Positions 28,144 to 36,359 of a stretch of 64,000 nucleotides of DNA are shown here, piece by piece (the first letter of the stretch is position 1; each line of letters opens with the position of its first letter). The stretch lies in contig CBDBQB010000036.1 of the NCBI GenBank assembly GCA_965209105.1, forward strand, positions 1 to 64,000, written 5' to 3'. The notes beneath the pieces are model-generated. The model was not told where the DNA came from. It ran no database searches and saw only the letters and a program-made list of their open reading frames with translations. Source of the stretch: JAAELZ01 sp965209105 (lineage in GTDB: Bacteria > Pseudomonadota > Gammaproteobacteria > Arenicellales > Poriferihabitantaceae). The translations under genes and the position numbers were made by a program.

Positions 28144-28217
28144 GTATTGAGTATTGAGTATTGAGTATTGAGTATTGAGTATTGAGTATTGAGTATTGAG
28201 TATTGAGTATTGAGTAT
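28141..28217. repeat. Microsatellite: 11 copies of TGAGTAT
   Basis: Seventy-seven bp of perfect heptanucleotide repeat begin at the stop codon of the CYTH gene. Copy-number change would alter only the 3' untranslated region. It may mark slippage. Confidence 0.97.
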
Positions 28218-28471
28218 TATTCAATAGATTGCAGCTATAAGTAAATTTTATATAAACAGTCAAATAATAGTTTTTGAAGCTGATACCCTATATCTCCTAA
28301 TAAAACTAAGCAGTTTGAGATAGAGATTTACTCAAACGCCAGAAACAACAGGGACAAGGTCACAGACTTTAATGAATCTTTATAAATGCTTCAAAAGTTT
28401 GTGCGCAGCGGCCGACGCGTAAACATCATTTAGATCGCGGCGAACTGAAAACTAATTTTTAGGTATTAAGT
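28218..28471. other. Intergenic region upstream of the small acidic peptide gene
   Basis: AT-rich, and no gene or clear promoter can be picked by eye. AGG lies eight bases before ATG 28472 as a modest ribosome-binding site. Confidence 0.35.
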
Positions 28472-28648
28472 ATGAAAGATTTGACCACGCTATTGGCAAG
28501 CTTGATTTTTGCAATTTGCATGGCGTCTACTGCCAGCGCAGCAGCCACCGCTTTACAAGCGGACCAATTCGCAAATTATCAATCCGAAGAGCCGGCCGAT
28601 GGCGAAAAGAAAAAAACCGAAGGAGAAGAAGAAGAACCAGAATGCTAG
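28472..28648 (+). CDS. Small secreted Glu-rich peptide
   Basis: This 58-codon frame starts with MKDLTTLLASLIFAICMAST, a typical signal peptide cleaved near ASA. The mature tail of about 30 aa is hydrophilic and acidic (SEEPADGEKKK, EGEEEEPEC) and ends in a Cys. I do not recognise the family. It lies 141 bp upstream of a periplasmic rhodanese on the same strand and could be its partner, with the terminal Cys as a possible sulfur carrier. That role is only an inference. Confidence 0.65.
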   Translation: MKDLTTLLASLIFAICMASTASAAATALQADQFANYQSEEPADGEKKKTEGEEEEPEC

Positions 28649-28789
28649 GCTATTAAAATATAGCTAGACGTTAATTATCACGAATTTGAAATCTCTGCCG
28701 CTAGCGAAAGCGAGTGCCCGAAATCAAATCGATTGCCTTTTGCAATCGTATAAATAACCAACCCAACCATTAAGAGAGGAGCTTTAATA

Positions 28790-29452
28790 ATGATTCAAGT
28801 AAATAAAATTTTGTTAGGTCTTTCATTTGCGGCAATGTTAGCAGCAACGGGAACAGCCAGCGCAGCATCGCACGGCGGCAAGCCAGTGGGAATTACGCCA
28901 GGTATGATGGATATGACGTTTACCGCCGACGGTAAAAGCCACACCATCTCACGTAACCAGGATAACAAAAACGTCATCGACGAGAAATTCAATAAAACAT
29001 CTCGCCCTTGCCCACCTTTTTGTATCCAACCTGCAATTTTAGCGCCGGGCGTTGAAACCATTGCCGAGTTAGAAATGATTCACTACATCAAAGGTATGCA
29101 TGACGGTCATCCTGTCGTGGTTCAAGATTCTCGTACGTCTGAATGGCACGCACGTGGCCATATCCCTGGTACGGTGAGCATTCCTTGGACTAAACTGGCA
29201 ACCAAAGCAGGCGCTACCGTAATCGACGTGTCTGAAATCATGACCGAGCACTTCGGCGTAGTAGAAGTTGAAGGCATCTTTAATTTCAGCGATGCGAAGA
29301 CATTGGTTATGTATTGCAACGGCATGTGGTGTGGTCAGTCTCCAGCGTCAATTAAGACACTGTTAGGCTTTGGCTATCCTGCACACAAAATCAAGTGGTA
29401 CCGTGGCGGCATGCAAGACTGGGAAGTTTTGGGTTTAACTGTCGTACAGTAA
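28790..29452 (+). CDS. Periplasmic rhodanese-domain protein
   Basis: This 220-aa protein has a strong ribosome-binding site (GAGAGGAG) and a signal peptide cleaved near SASA (residue 25). A conserved CPPFCIQP motif (C74, C78) precedes the rhodanese domain (about 105-220), whose loop is YCNGMWCGQS (C176, C181). It also has SEWHARGHIPG and WYRGGMQDWE. Rhodaneses carry persulfide on the loop Cys. The paired Cys could be redox-active. It ends in a strong terminator, so it forms its own unit, perhaps with the small peptide before it. Confidence 0.88.
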   Translation: MIQVNKILLGLSFAAMLAATGTASAASHGGKPVGITPGMMDMTFTADGKSHTISRNQDNKNVIDEKFNKTSRPCPPFCIQPAILAPGVETIAELEMIHYIKGMHDGHPVVVQDSRTSEWHARGHIPGTVSIPWTKLATKAGATVIDVSEIMTEHFGVVEVEGIFNFSDAKTLVMYCNGMWCGQSPASIKTLLGFGYPAHKIKWYRGGMQDWEVLGLTVVQ

Positions 29453-29470
29453 ATCTAAATCATCTCCACG

Positions 29471-29496
29471 AAACCGCGGCTCGCCGCGGTTTTTTT
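29471..29496 (+). terminator. Intrinsic terminator of the periplasmic rhodanese gene
   Basis: The GC-rich stem AACCGCGG/CCGCGGTT has a 4-nt loop and is followed by six more T residues. It starts 19 nt after the stop codon. Confidence 0.9.
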
Positions 29497-29677
29497 ATGT
29501 CTGCTGTACACTGATCTGCATTCCACATCTTGTCATCGCGACGCGGCAATCTAGGGTGCGATGAACAAGAACCGCCCTTGACTGCCTCAGCCATATTACG
29601 CATTCTAATTTCAGTGAAATCTAATTTGTAAATACTGGCCTTATTCAAACACAGTCGAGGCAGCGCTCAAAATCGCT

Positions 29678-30532
29678 TTACAAATCTCGGTGCTGAAGCT
29701 GAACATTCTGCTTGTTCTGCTTAAACCACTCGGCCAATTGACTCGCAATATAGACGGATCTGTGTCGCCCACCCGTACAACCAATCGCAAGCGTCAGATA
29801 ACTACGATTATCCGCTTCAAAAGCGGGCAACCATTTTTGCACAAATGCAGCGATATCATCATGCATCGCCTGCACATCTGGCTCGGCGTTTAAAAACTGA
29901 ATGATCTCAGCGTCTACGCCACTCAGATGGCGAATGGACTCATCCCAATAGGGGTTGGGCAAGCAGCGAACATCAAAAATATAATCCGCGTTGCTCGGTG
30001 GGCCGTGCTTAAATCCAAACGATTCAATTGAAAGCATCACGCCCTGCTTCGCTCCGCCGACACAATCTCTCATCCGCTCACGTAATTCGTGCGGGGTTAA
30101 TTGACTGGTATCAATAATGTTATTGGCGGATTCGCGTAATGGCAATAGAAGATTGACTTCCTGATCAATGCTTTGCGCCAGATTGGTCGTTAGGCTGGAT
30201 AAGGGGTGTTTGCGCCGAGTTTCGCTATAACGCCGTAATAAGGTTTCGGTCGACGCCTCGATGAAAATCAACTGATCAATACCCTCGAGCAAGCTGGATT
30301 TTTCCGGCCCTTTGTCCAAGGCATTAAAATCCAAGTTTCGCGAATCAATGCTAACTGCCGCGCGCTGGCGATGGGGTGCAAGCTCAAGTTGTCTAGAAAA
30401 TTCCCCTAATAAAGACAGGGGCATATTGTCAATACAGTAAAACCCGATATCCTCTAAGGATTGCAAAGCAACGCTTTTACCCGCGCCTGACAAGCCACTG
30501 ATCACAATAATGATGGATTGCTGCTCAAGCAT
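29678..30532 (-). CDS. rapZ: RNase adapter protein RapZ
   Basis: This protein of about 284 aa has the P-loop GLSGAGKS near the N-terminus, ESFGFKHG in the middle, DVRCLPNPYW, and the C-terminal TGGRHRS sequence. In E. coli RapZ binds the sRNA GlmZ, guides RNase E, and controls GlcN6P synthesis. ATG 30532 is preferred over GTG 30535. It follows hpf, but ptsN, normally between them, is absent. Confidence 0.95.
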   Translation of the reverse strand: MLEQQSIIIVISGLSGAGKSVALQSLEDIGFYCIDNMPLSLLGEFSRQLELAPHRQRAAVSIDSRNLDFNALDKGPEKSSLLEGIDQLIFIEASTETLLRRYSETRRKHPLSSLTTNLAQSIDQEVNLLLPLRESANNIIDTSQLTPHELRERMRDCVGGAKQGVMLSIESFGFKHGPPSNADYIFDVRCLPNPYWDESIRHLSGVDAEIIQFLNAEPDVQAMHDDIAAFVQKWLPAFEADNRSYLTLAIGCTGGRHRSVYIASQLAEWFKQNKQNVQLQHRDL

Positions 30533-30623
30533 CACGGCACTGTTTTATGTTCTCCATCGACGATAAGGCAAGCAAGGACAACTCGCCTCATTTCGCCAGG
30601 CACCGACAAAGAGAATTTAGCGC

Positions 30624-30947
30624 TTACCCCGCGGCATGTTTCAAGCCGCCTTCTGCACGATGGTGACTTGTCATCTTATCTTTATGTTTAAGTACCTGAC
30701 GATCAAGTTTAGACGTCATGGCATCAATCGCAGCATACATATTCCCTGCTGAACCGGTAGAATGAATCGAAGCCCCTTTGGTATGAATATTCGCTTCAGC
30801 TATATTTTGATCTTTTTCGACGTGTAGAACGACTTGAGCATGGGTGACATGATCAAAGTGTCGAATGATCTTTTCCATTTTTTCGTTGACGTGCGCTCTT
30901 AAGGCGTCTGTGATATCTAAATGTTGGCCGCTAATGGATACTTGCAT
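30624..30947 (-). CDS. hpf: Ribosome hibernation promoting factor (short form)
   Basis: This 107-aa HPF/YfiA family protein has the sigma-54-modulation fold: MQVSISGQHLDITDALRAHV, the VTHAQVVLHVEKD strand and a basic C-terminal helix region (DRQVLKHKDKMTSHH). It binds the 30S decoding centre in stationary phase. A good GAGGAG site lies 6 nt before ATG 30947. Elsewhere it lies just after rpoN; here rpoN is missing and 355 bp of non-coding DNA precede it. Confidence 0.94.
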   Translation of the reverse strand: MQVSISGQHLDITDALRAHVNEKMEKIIRHFDHVTHAQVVLHVEKDQNIAEANIHTKGASIHSTGSAGNMYAAIDAMTSKLDRQVLKHKDKMTSHHRAEGGLKHAAG

Positions 30948-31302
30948 AGATTTCTCCTCGAAGGGTGGGGCAGGTTTGACTGCTAAAAAGCCGATTGGTA
31001 CAGAAATTCGACATTACTTGTCTAAGAATCATGACGCTGGTGTATTTCCGCTCGACATATCGATCAAGCGCCCACGGCCAACGGCACCAAGGTAGCTGGC
31101 TGACAAACTTTGAGATTGCTGTGGGGCGTGAGCGCTACGTGAGAATGCAGCGGGGGGATGGTGTTTGGGGTTGAAGTCTTAGACTTGAACTTCATGAACC
31201 CATATTTTTCTACGAAACGCCATAAACAACATTCTAACTCACCGCACAAAGACAATCAAACGATGAATGCCCATATCAAAATATTGGCTCGGCCTTAGAA
31301 CG
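30948..31302. other. Non-coding gap where rpoN usually lies
   Basis: 355 bp between lptB and hpf with no supported gene on either strand. No sequence like the RpoN N-terminus or the C-terminal RpoN box is visible. It probably holds the hpf promoter. Confidence 0.6.
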
Positions 31303-32076
31303 CTATAAATTAAAATCGTCGCCCAAGTAGGCGCTACGCGCGCGTTTATCGGCGAGAATTTCAGCCGGGCTGCCGCCGACCAATACTTCGCCGTCCGTGA
31401 GTATATATGCTCGATTACAGATGCCTAAGGTTTCTCTTACATTATGGTCGGTGATCAGAACACCGATGCCACGTTGTTGTAACAAACGAATCACGCGTTG
31501 GATATCTTTAACCGATAAGGGGTCGATACCCGCGAAAGGCTCATCTAACAAAATGAAAGAGGGCTCTAAAGAAACCGCCCGTGCAATTTCTACGCGTCGA
31601 CGCTCGCCACCCGACAAAGTAATTCCCAGCGCATCCTTTTTATGATCGACGCCAAACTCCTTCATCATTGACATCGCAAACTTCTGACGCGTTTCTGGAT
31701 TCCCGCGCCCTGTTGCTTCGAGTACGGCGAGAATATTATCTTCGACGCTGAGGCGACGAAATATAGAGGCTTCTTGAGGTAAATAACCCACCCCCATTCG
31801 TGCCCGCTCGTGCATCGCTAAACCACCAATCGGTTGGTTGTTATAATACACTTCTCCAGCGTTATGCCGAATCAGGCCGATCATCATGTTGAAACAGGTG
31901 GTCTTGCCCGCCCCATTAGGGCCGAGTAGCCCGACCACCTCACCGCTGGAAACTTCCAGCGTGACCTGATCGACGATGGTCTTGCCTTTGATTACTTTAA
32001 CAAGGTTTTTCCCTTGTAGTGTATTCCCGCTCAGCGTGTCACGCGCCTTGCCTTTAGATTTTTCTTGAACGCCCAT
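31303..32076 (-). CDS. lptB: LPS export ABC transporter ATP-binding protein LptB
   Basis: This 257-aa ATPase has Walker A GPNGAGKTT, the Q-loop, signature LSGGERRRVE and Walker B FILLDEP. LptB energises LPS extraction with LptFG in the inner membrane. It lies 16 nt after lptA. The N-terminus carries an extra 20 or so hydrophilic residues before the usual start (NLVKVIKGK). It is the last gene of kdsD-lptC-lptA-lptB. Confidence 0.96.
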   Translation of the reverse strand: MGVQEKSKGKARDTLSGNTLQGKNLVKVIKGKTIVDQVTLEVSSGEVVGLLGPNGAGKTTCFNMMIGLIRHNAGEVYYNNQPIGGLAMHERARMGVGYLPQEASIFRRLSVEDNILAVLEATGRGNPETRQKFAMSMMKEFGVDHKKDALGITLSGGERRRVEIARAVSLEPSFILLDEPFAGIDPLSVKDIQRVIRLLQQRGIGVLITDHNVRETLGICNRAYILTDGEVLVGGSPAEILADKRARSAYLGDDFNL

Positions 32077-32092
32077 TTATAATTTTATCGAT

Positions 32093-32686
32093 CTATTTTC
32101 GAGGTTTAATAACCAGCCTAGGACGATTCTCAGTGGACATTTCCATTTGGTCTTTCAAGCCTTCTTTGGCCGCGTCGATGGCCAGCTCAAGCTCATTCTC
32201 TACCGGGCTGACTTTAGGTATCTTTCGCTTACCGCTGCGAACATTGACTTTATCTGTCACCATATCATAGGTGATTTTCTTGCCCGTAATAACGTTAGAA
32301 TTTTGGGTGACTTTCGCGCGGTCTTGTAAAGTCACGAGCTGACGTTTATCGTCCATCTCAATTCTAAGCGCAACCCCCACAACATCTGTTTCTGCCTTAT
32401 CGGGGCGCTGACTGAATTTCGCGGGGTTTCCTCTCGCGATCACTCGCTCAAGGGTATCATCTTTAAAATACGCCACGATCTCATCAGCATACAAGCGAAT
32501 CGTGCCTTGCTGATAGACCACGTTACCACGATAGGTTCTCACCCCAGTTTGAAAATCAAGTTCGAACTCATCGGCGTCCAGCGTTGCAGGTTGGCTGCGA
32601 TCTGATTCTAGGGCTAGCGCTGCGCCTGAAAATGAAAATGAAAATAATGCGGACAAGCCGAACAATACTAGGAAGAATTTTTTCAT
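32093..32686 (-). CDS. lptA: LPS transport periplasmic protein LptA
   Basis: This 197-aa protein has a signal peptide (MKKFFLVLFGLSALFSFSFS, cleaved near ALA) and an OstA-like beta-jellyroll with repeated strands (VVYQQGTIRLYADEIVAYF). LptA forms the periplasmic bridge for LPS. Its ATG overlaps the lptC stop by 4 nt (ATGA). The tail of about 40 aa (MEMSTENRPRLVIKPRK) is a little longer than usual. Confidence 0.94.
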   Translation of the reverse strand: MKKFFLVLFGLSALFSFSFSGAALALESDRSQPATLDADEFELDFQTGVRTYRGNVVYQQGTIRLYADEIVAYFKDDTLERVIARGNPAKFSQRPDKAETDVVGVALRIEMDDKRQLVTLQDRAKVTQNSNVITGKKITYDMVTDKVNVRSGKRKIPKVSPVENELELAIDAAKEGLKDQMEMSTENRPRLVIKPRK

Positions 32687-33132
32687 GATTTATCTTTAGG
32701 TTTCAACTTGATACGCATACGCTTTGTGGTCGCAGCACCGCCTATTTTTAGACCGGCACTACGAATGACTTTAACATTTTCGGTTAATAATATCTCGCTG
32801 CCATCCGAAAATAACCAACCTGAATCTGCATAAATATGAGTCGGGTTTCCCTTCGGGTCGATTTGCGTAATATGAGGCCTGTCTAGCAAAGCCTTATTGT
32901 CCATCGGGTAATGCACCAATCGATCCGCTTCGAGCTGATACTGACGTCCGCTATCATCTATGCCGAAAGACGTGAAATTTTCAACATAATAATCCGGGTC
33001 GTTTGACTCATCCGAGGAAACAAGGGTTTCGGGCTTTTCAAGCAAAACGAATTGCATCCAAATCGTCAACAAGACCAGCAAGGTGAGAATAAACAGCATT
33101 ACCACATTTTGTTTGTCTAAAAGTGAATTCAT
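32683..33132 (-). CDS. lptC: LPS export system protein LptC
   Basis: This 149-aa bitopic protein has one N-terminal membrane anchor (VVMLFILTLLVLLTIWMQFV, about 10-29) and a periplasmic LptC jellyroll. LptC hands LPS from LptB2FG to LptA. It is somewhat shorter than E. coli LptC (191 aa). It begins 17 nt after kdsD; kdsC, usually between them, is absent. Confidence 0.93.
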   Translation of the reverse strand: MNSLLDKQNVVMLFILTLLVLLTIWMQFVLLEKPETLVSSDESNDPDYYVENFTSFGIDDSGRQYQLEADRLVHYPMDNKALLDRPHITQIDPKGNPTHIYADSGWLFSDGSEILLTENVKVIRSAGLKIGGAATTKRMRIKLKPKDKS

Positions 33133-33149
33133 AATATGCCTCGGCAGGT

Positions 33150-34130
33150 TCAGACCACGCCTGCGCGCAGCAGGTCATGCGTGTTCAATGCTCCAAGTGC
33201 ATGATTGTCGTCATCGGTAATGAATACTGCATTAATTGCATGTGGCCCCTCAATCGCATACTCGCGCATGGCTTTGACCACGTCCGCAGCCAGCGTGTCG
33301 GGCGGGACGGTAAAGGGCGTGTGCGTCATGATATCCGCTGCTCGAACATTTTCGGCATCGAAACCTGTGCCAAGGGTGCGCCGCAAATCACCATCGGTAA
33401 TCATGCCGATCAGGCGTTTTTGATTGTCTATCACGCCCGTCATACCCAAAGATTTGCTCGTCATCTCAAGCAGTACATCTTTAAAGCTCGCGGTATCTGC
33501 CACCAGGGGAATATCATCGCCTTGATGCATTAGATCGCTGACATACAATAACAATCTCTTTCCCAGGGCGCCACCGGGATGCGTTCGCGCGAAATCATTG
33601 GCGGAAAAACCTCTGGATTGGAGGACTGCGACCATTAAGGCGTCGCCCATGGCAAGCGCCGCGGTCGTGCTGGCAGTCGGTGCCAAATTATGCGGGCAAG
33701 CTTCGCGATCAATGCTAACGTCGAGATGCGCATCCGCGATCTTCGCCAGTTCGGATTCCGCATCACCCGTCATCGAAATCAACTTAACACCCATGCGTTT
33801 AATAATGGGCACGATGCTCAACACTTCAGGTGTAGAGCCTGAATTGGACAAAGCAATCACTAAATCTACGGGGGTTATCATGCCTAAATCCCCGTGACTG
33901 GCTTCGCCGGGGTGCACAAAAAAAGCGGGCGTGCCGGTGCTGGCCAGAGACGCTGCGATTTTATTGGCAATATGCCCCGATTTGCCCATTCCTGTCACCA
34001 CCACTCGACCCGCGCAGGCCCGAACCAGCGTACAAGCCTGCTCAAACTGTGTGTCTAGGCCTGCGCGTACACGTTGTAGAGCTTCGAGCTCAATATCGAA
34101 AACGCGCTGCCCGTCGGAAGTGAAAGTCAT
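33150..34130 (-). CDS. kdsD: D-arabinose 5-phosphate isomerase KdsD
   Basis: This 326-aa enzyme makes arabinose 5-phosphate from ribulose 5-phosphate, the first step to Kdo. The SIS domain is at about 30-180 (GMGKSGHIANKIAAS, SNSGSTPE, HPGGALGKRL) and is followed by two CBS repeats (ITDGDLRRTL). It supplies the Kdo pathway together with kdsB at 39036 and leads the lpt operon. Confidence 0.95.
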   Translation of the reverse strand: MTFTSDGQRVFDIELEALQRVRAGLDTQFEQACTLVRACAGRVVVTGMGKSGHIANKIAASLASTGTPAFFVHPGEASHGDLGMITPVDLVIALSNSGSTPEVLSIVPIIKRMGVKLISMTGDAESELAKIADAHLDVSIDREACPHNLAPTASTTAALAMGDALMVAVLQSRGFSANDFARTHPGGALGKRLLLYVSDLMHQGDDIPLVADTASFKDVLLEMTSKSLGMTGVIDNQKRLIGMITDGDLRRTLGTGFDAENVRAADIMTHTPFTVPPDTLAADVVKAMREYAIEGPHAINAVFITDDDNHALGALNTHDLLRAGVV

Positions 34131-34165
34131 AAAGGCTATGTGAGAATTTAGCCCGAATTATAAAT

Positions 34166-34193
34166 CAAAAAGCCCTCCACAGTGGCAGGGCTT
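34166..34193 (-). terminator. Intrinsic terminator downstream of the DsrE-like gene
   Basis: On the minus strand the stem AAGCCCT/AGGGCTT with a 10-nt loop is followed by a short T-run. It lies between the DsrE-like gene stop and kdsD, and partitions the two. Confidence 0.65.
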
Positions 34194-34226
34194 CTACGCC
34201 AATCACGGCGAATATTTAACCAAGGC

Positions 34227-34655
34227 TTAGGGCCTGACGTAAGCGTAGCCCTGTTCTTGCAATTCCATAATACGCGCCACCCCAGCGGGCACTTCGCCAA
34301 CGCCTTCAAGCAAAATTGGCATATTGCCGGATTTCTTTGCCATTTTTTTCATGGTGTTCCCGCAGGCACTGAATTTAATGTCCGACAAGGCCAGGCTTTC
34401 CACACGATCGCTCTGTGCGCTTTTTTTCGTCAATAAGCCAAGGCCGGGTCCATAGGCCACAATCTCGATCGCCACATTATCAACGCCATAGTGTTTTTGT
34501 AAATTGACCGCATTATTCAGGGCGATTTTTTGAGTGCGCGCATCATCGGTGCTGACTTGAATGACAACCTTATGCGCCACCTCAGAATTAGCCTTAAGTG
34601 GCAGACACGCAATCAGTACAATGACCGCAAGGGTGGTAAGTTTAGATTTAAGCAT
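34227..34655 (-). CDS. Secreted DsrE-family protein
   Basis: This 142-aa protein has a signal peptide (LTTLAVIVLIACLPLKANS). The mature part has the DsrE/YchN fold pattern: HKVVIQVSTDD, a helix with ALNNAVNLQKHYG, IEIVAYGPGLGLL, and a Cys in FSACGNTM. Cytoplasmic DsrE relatives carry sulfur on that Cys; the exported branch is uncharacterised. AGGAG lies a few nt before the ATG. It is transcribed alone, upstream of kdsD, ending at the hairpin 34166-34193. Confidence 0.82.
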   Translation of the reverse strand: MLKSKLTTLAVIVLIACLPLKANSEVAHKVVIQVSTDDARTQKIALNNAVNLQKHYGVDNVAIEIVAYGPGLGLLTKKSAQSDRVESLALSDIKFSACGNTMKKMAKKSGNMPILLEGVGEVPAGVARIMELQEQGYAYVRP

Positions 34656-34759
34656 TTGGTTTTCTCCTCTTCGTGGTTTGAATTATTTTAGATATCTTCT
34701 ATCGATAAAGTTCCATTGTATGCTATTTATTAGTTCCATTTTTCCAAAATAATTCCACA

Positions 34760-35200
34760 ATGCGCTATTTACACACAATGGTTCGGGTCAAAGACTTGGA
34801 TCTATCCTTGGCTTTTTATACAGATGCGCTGGGCATGATACAGACACGGCGCAGTGATTATGAATCCGGCCGATTTACCTTGGTGTTTCTTGCCGCCCCG
34901 GGAGATTTGCCTCTAGACGTCAGCCATCACGCGCCGGTCATTGAGTTGACCCACAATTGGGATCCTGAAGATTATGATGAAGGGCGAAATTTTGGTCACC
35001 TGGCGTTTGAAGTCGATGATATTTATGCGCTTTGCCAAACCCTTGCCGATCAGGGTATCACCCTTAACCGCCCCCCTCGTGATGGGCGTATGGCTTTTGT
35101 ACGCTCGCCCGATAATATTTCTGTCGAGTTGCTACAAAAGGGGGATGCACTGAAAGCAATCGAACCTTGGGCCTCGATGGCAAATATAGGCCATTGGTAA
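34760..35200 (+). CDS. gloA: Lactoylglutathione lyase (glyoxalase I)
   Basis: This 146-aa enzyme converts the methylglyoxal-glutathione hemithioacetal to lactoylglutathione. The metal ligands are placed as in E. coli GloA: H5, E62 (IELTHNW), H80 (NFGHLAFEV) and E123 (SVELLQ). It lies alone between divergent and convergent neighbours. A perfect 8-bp inverted repeat (AAACGGTT/AACCGTTT) right after the stop may end transcription from both sides. Confidence 0.94.
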   Translation: MRYLHTMVRVKDLDLSLAFYTDALGMIQTRRSDYESGRFTLVFLAAPGDLPLDVSHHAPVIELTHNWDPEDYDEGRNFGHLAFEVDDIYALCQTLADQGITLNRPPRDGRMAFVRSPDNISVELLQKGDALKAIEPWASMANIGHW

Positions 35201-35215
35201 AACGGTTAAAAGCTT

Positions 35216-35803
35216 CTAAACCGTTTGTTCATAAACAATGAACACGGGCTGATCGGTTTGCAGCACGATATCGCCTTCGCCGACATTACTTAAACCACGC
35301 GAGCTTAGGGGTACGATTGACGTAGCCTGTGGCAGGGGATATTGGCACGCTCCGCTTAGCATCACTTTGGCGGGTTCTAGGCATAGCAAACTAAATGTGC
35401 CATGGATGGACAGCTGCCATTTGCCCGCACTAAAGCCCGTCACCTCAGATTCAAAATGTATTTTTGTCGCTTGGTGGCGATGTTTTAAAAAAGCGTTGGC
35501 CTCGCCCAAATTGACCCATTCGTGATCCCGCCTGCCGCCCAAAAACCCGTATAAAAAAAGTTCTCGAAAGTGTGTTGGCACACTGGCCAATACATAAGCC
35601 AAATCAGAGTAATCCTTATGCGGGTTTAAACGCTCATCTAAGTCTCCGTCGAAGGAGTCACCATCGCCCACCGACAAGCCTTGTTCGGTAGTTTTGTAGC
35701 GCGCACCCCCGTCCACATAAATAATCGGCGCAGTCTCTTTTACCGCTAGCTGCAAGAGCGGCCCGATCAAGGTCAGCGACTGCGCTTTTGAAAAATCGTG
35801 CAA
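35216..35803 (-). CDS. Thiamine diphosphokinase-like protein
   Basis: This 195-aa protein retains the pattern of thiamine pyrophosphokinase: IIYVDGGARY, SVGDGDSFDG (DxDS type), KDYSDLAYVLAS (KD-S/T-D) and GFLGGRRDHEWVNLGE (GGRxDH). A beta-rich C-terminal half (thiamine-binding subdomain) follows. The family makes ThDP from thiamine and ATP. Identity is judged by motifs only and the protein is diverged, so the substrate might differ. Confidence 0.68.
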   Translation of the reverse strand: MHDFSKAQSLTLIGPLLQLAVKETAPIIYVDGGARYKTTEQGLSVGDGDSFDGDLDERLNPHKDYSDLAYVLASVPTHFRELFLYGFLGGRRDHEWVNLGEANAFLKHRHQATKIHFESEVTGFSAGKWQLSIHGTFSLLCLEPAKVMLSGACQYPLPQATSIVPLSSRGLSNVGEGDIVLQTDQPVFIVYEQTV

Positions 35804-36015
35804 ATAGCGTGCAATGGCTAGAGAGGGGGGTATCCGATTATTAGGGCTAGAAGGCTTAATAAGGTAAATGCGTTATTTCGATCCAGCCATTGTAGCCGCG
35901 GGGATGGTCGTACCGCAAATACCATGCGACAGTAAATTCTGTCGTGCCACCCGTTAGCCAACGCAGCGCCTAACACACATAAGCAAGCACACTGCGCGAC
36001 TGATCGCTAAATACT

Positions 36016-36164
36016 TACTCGAGACCCCAGCATAACTACTGCGCTCGATAATACGGCGTTAAAAAGCGACTCAAAATGCTCATTTATACGTATAAACTGC
36101 GCTTTTTCGTCCATTTTTGCCTTGTCTTATCTTCGCTCGCGACGTTATGCTGGGGTCTCTACTC
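36016..36164. mobile_element. 139-bp MITE with 16-bp terminal inverted repeats and TACTC duplication
   Basis: The element proper is 36021-36159. Its ends are the perfect 16-bp inverted repeat GAGACCCCAGCATAAC, flanked on both sides by TACTC (36016-36020 and 36160-36164). Inner regions are also partly palindromic (AAAAAGCG/CGCTTTTT). No coding capacity. The ends match those of the IS5-type element (GAGACC, then GCATAA at the same spacing) and both make 5-bp duplications, so I infer mobilisation by that transposase type. Confidence 0.82.
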
Positions 36165-36359
36165 CTTAACTTTAGGTTTTGGCGCGACTCCACCAATTGC
36201 CCAATCACCCTGCTTAACCTCCTCAATGAGAACCCATGTTAGCTGGCGCATTGCTTCACCTTGCACTTCAATCATGGCTTCAGTCACCTTTTCAATTAAC
36301 TGCGCTTTCTTTTCTTTAGAAAAAACCCCTTCAATCACTTTGATAGTTGTAATGGGCAT
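36159..36359 (-). CDS. 4-oxalocrotonate tautomerase family protein
   Basis: This 66-aa protein begins with MPITTIKVIEG after a good AGAGGAA site. Pro1, the catalytic base of the family, becomes N-terminal after Met removal. ATG 36359 is chosen; upstream extension lacks homology. Members tautomerise unsaturated keto acids. The substrate here is unknown. Its TAG stop is made by the first base of the adjacent MITE; before insertion it would have been TAA at the same codon, so the protein is unchanged. Confidence 0.88.
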   Translation of the reverse strand: MPITTIKVIEGVFSKEKKAQLIEKVTEAMIEVQGEAMRQLTWVLIEEVKQGDWAIGGVAPKPKVKE

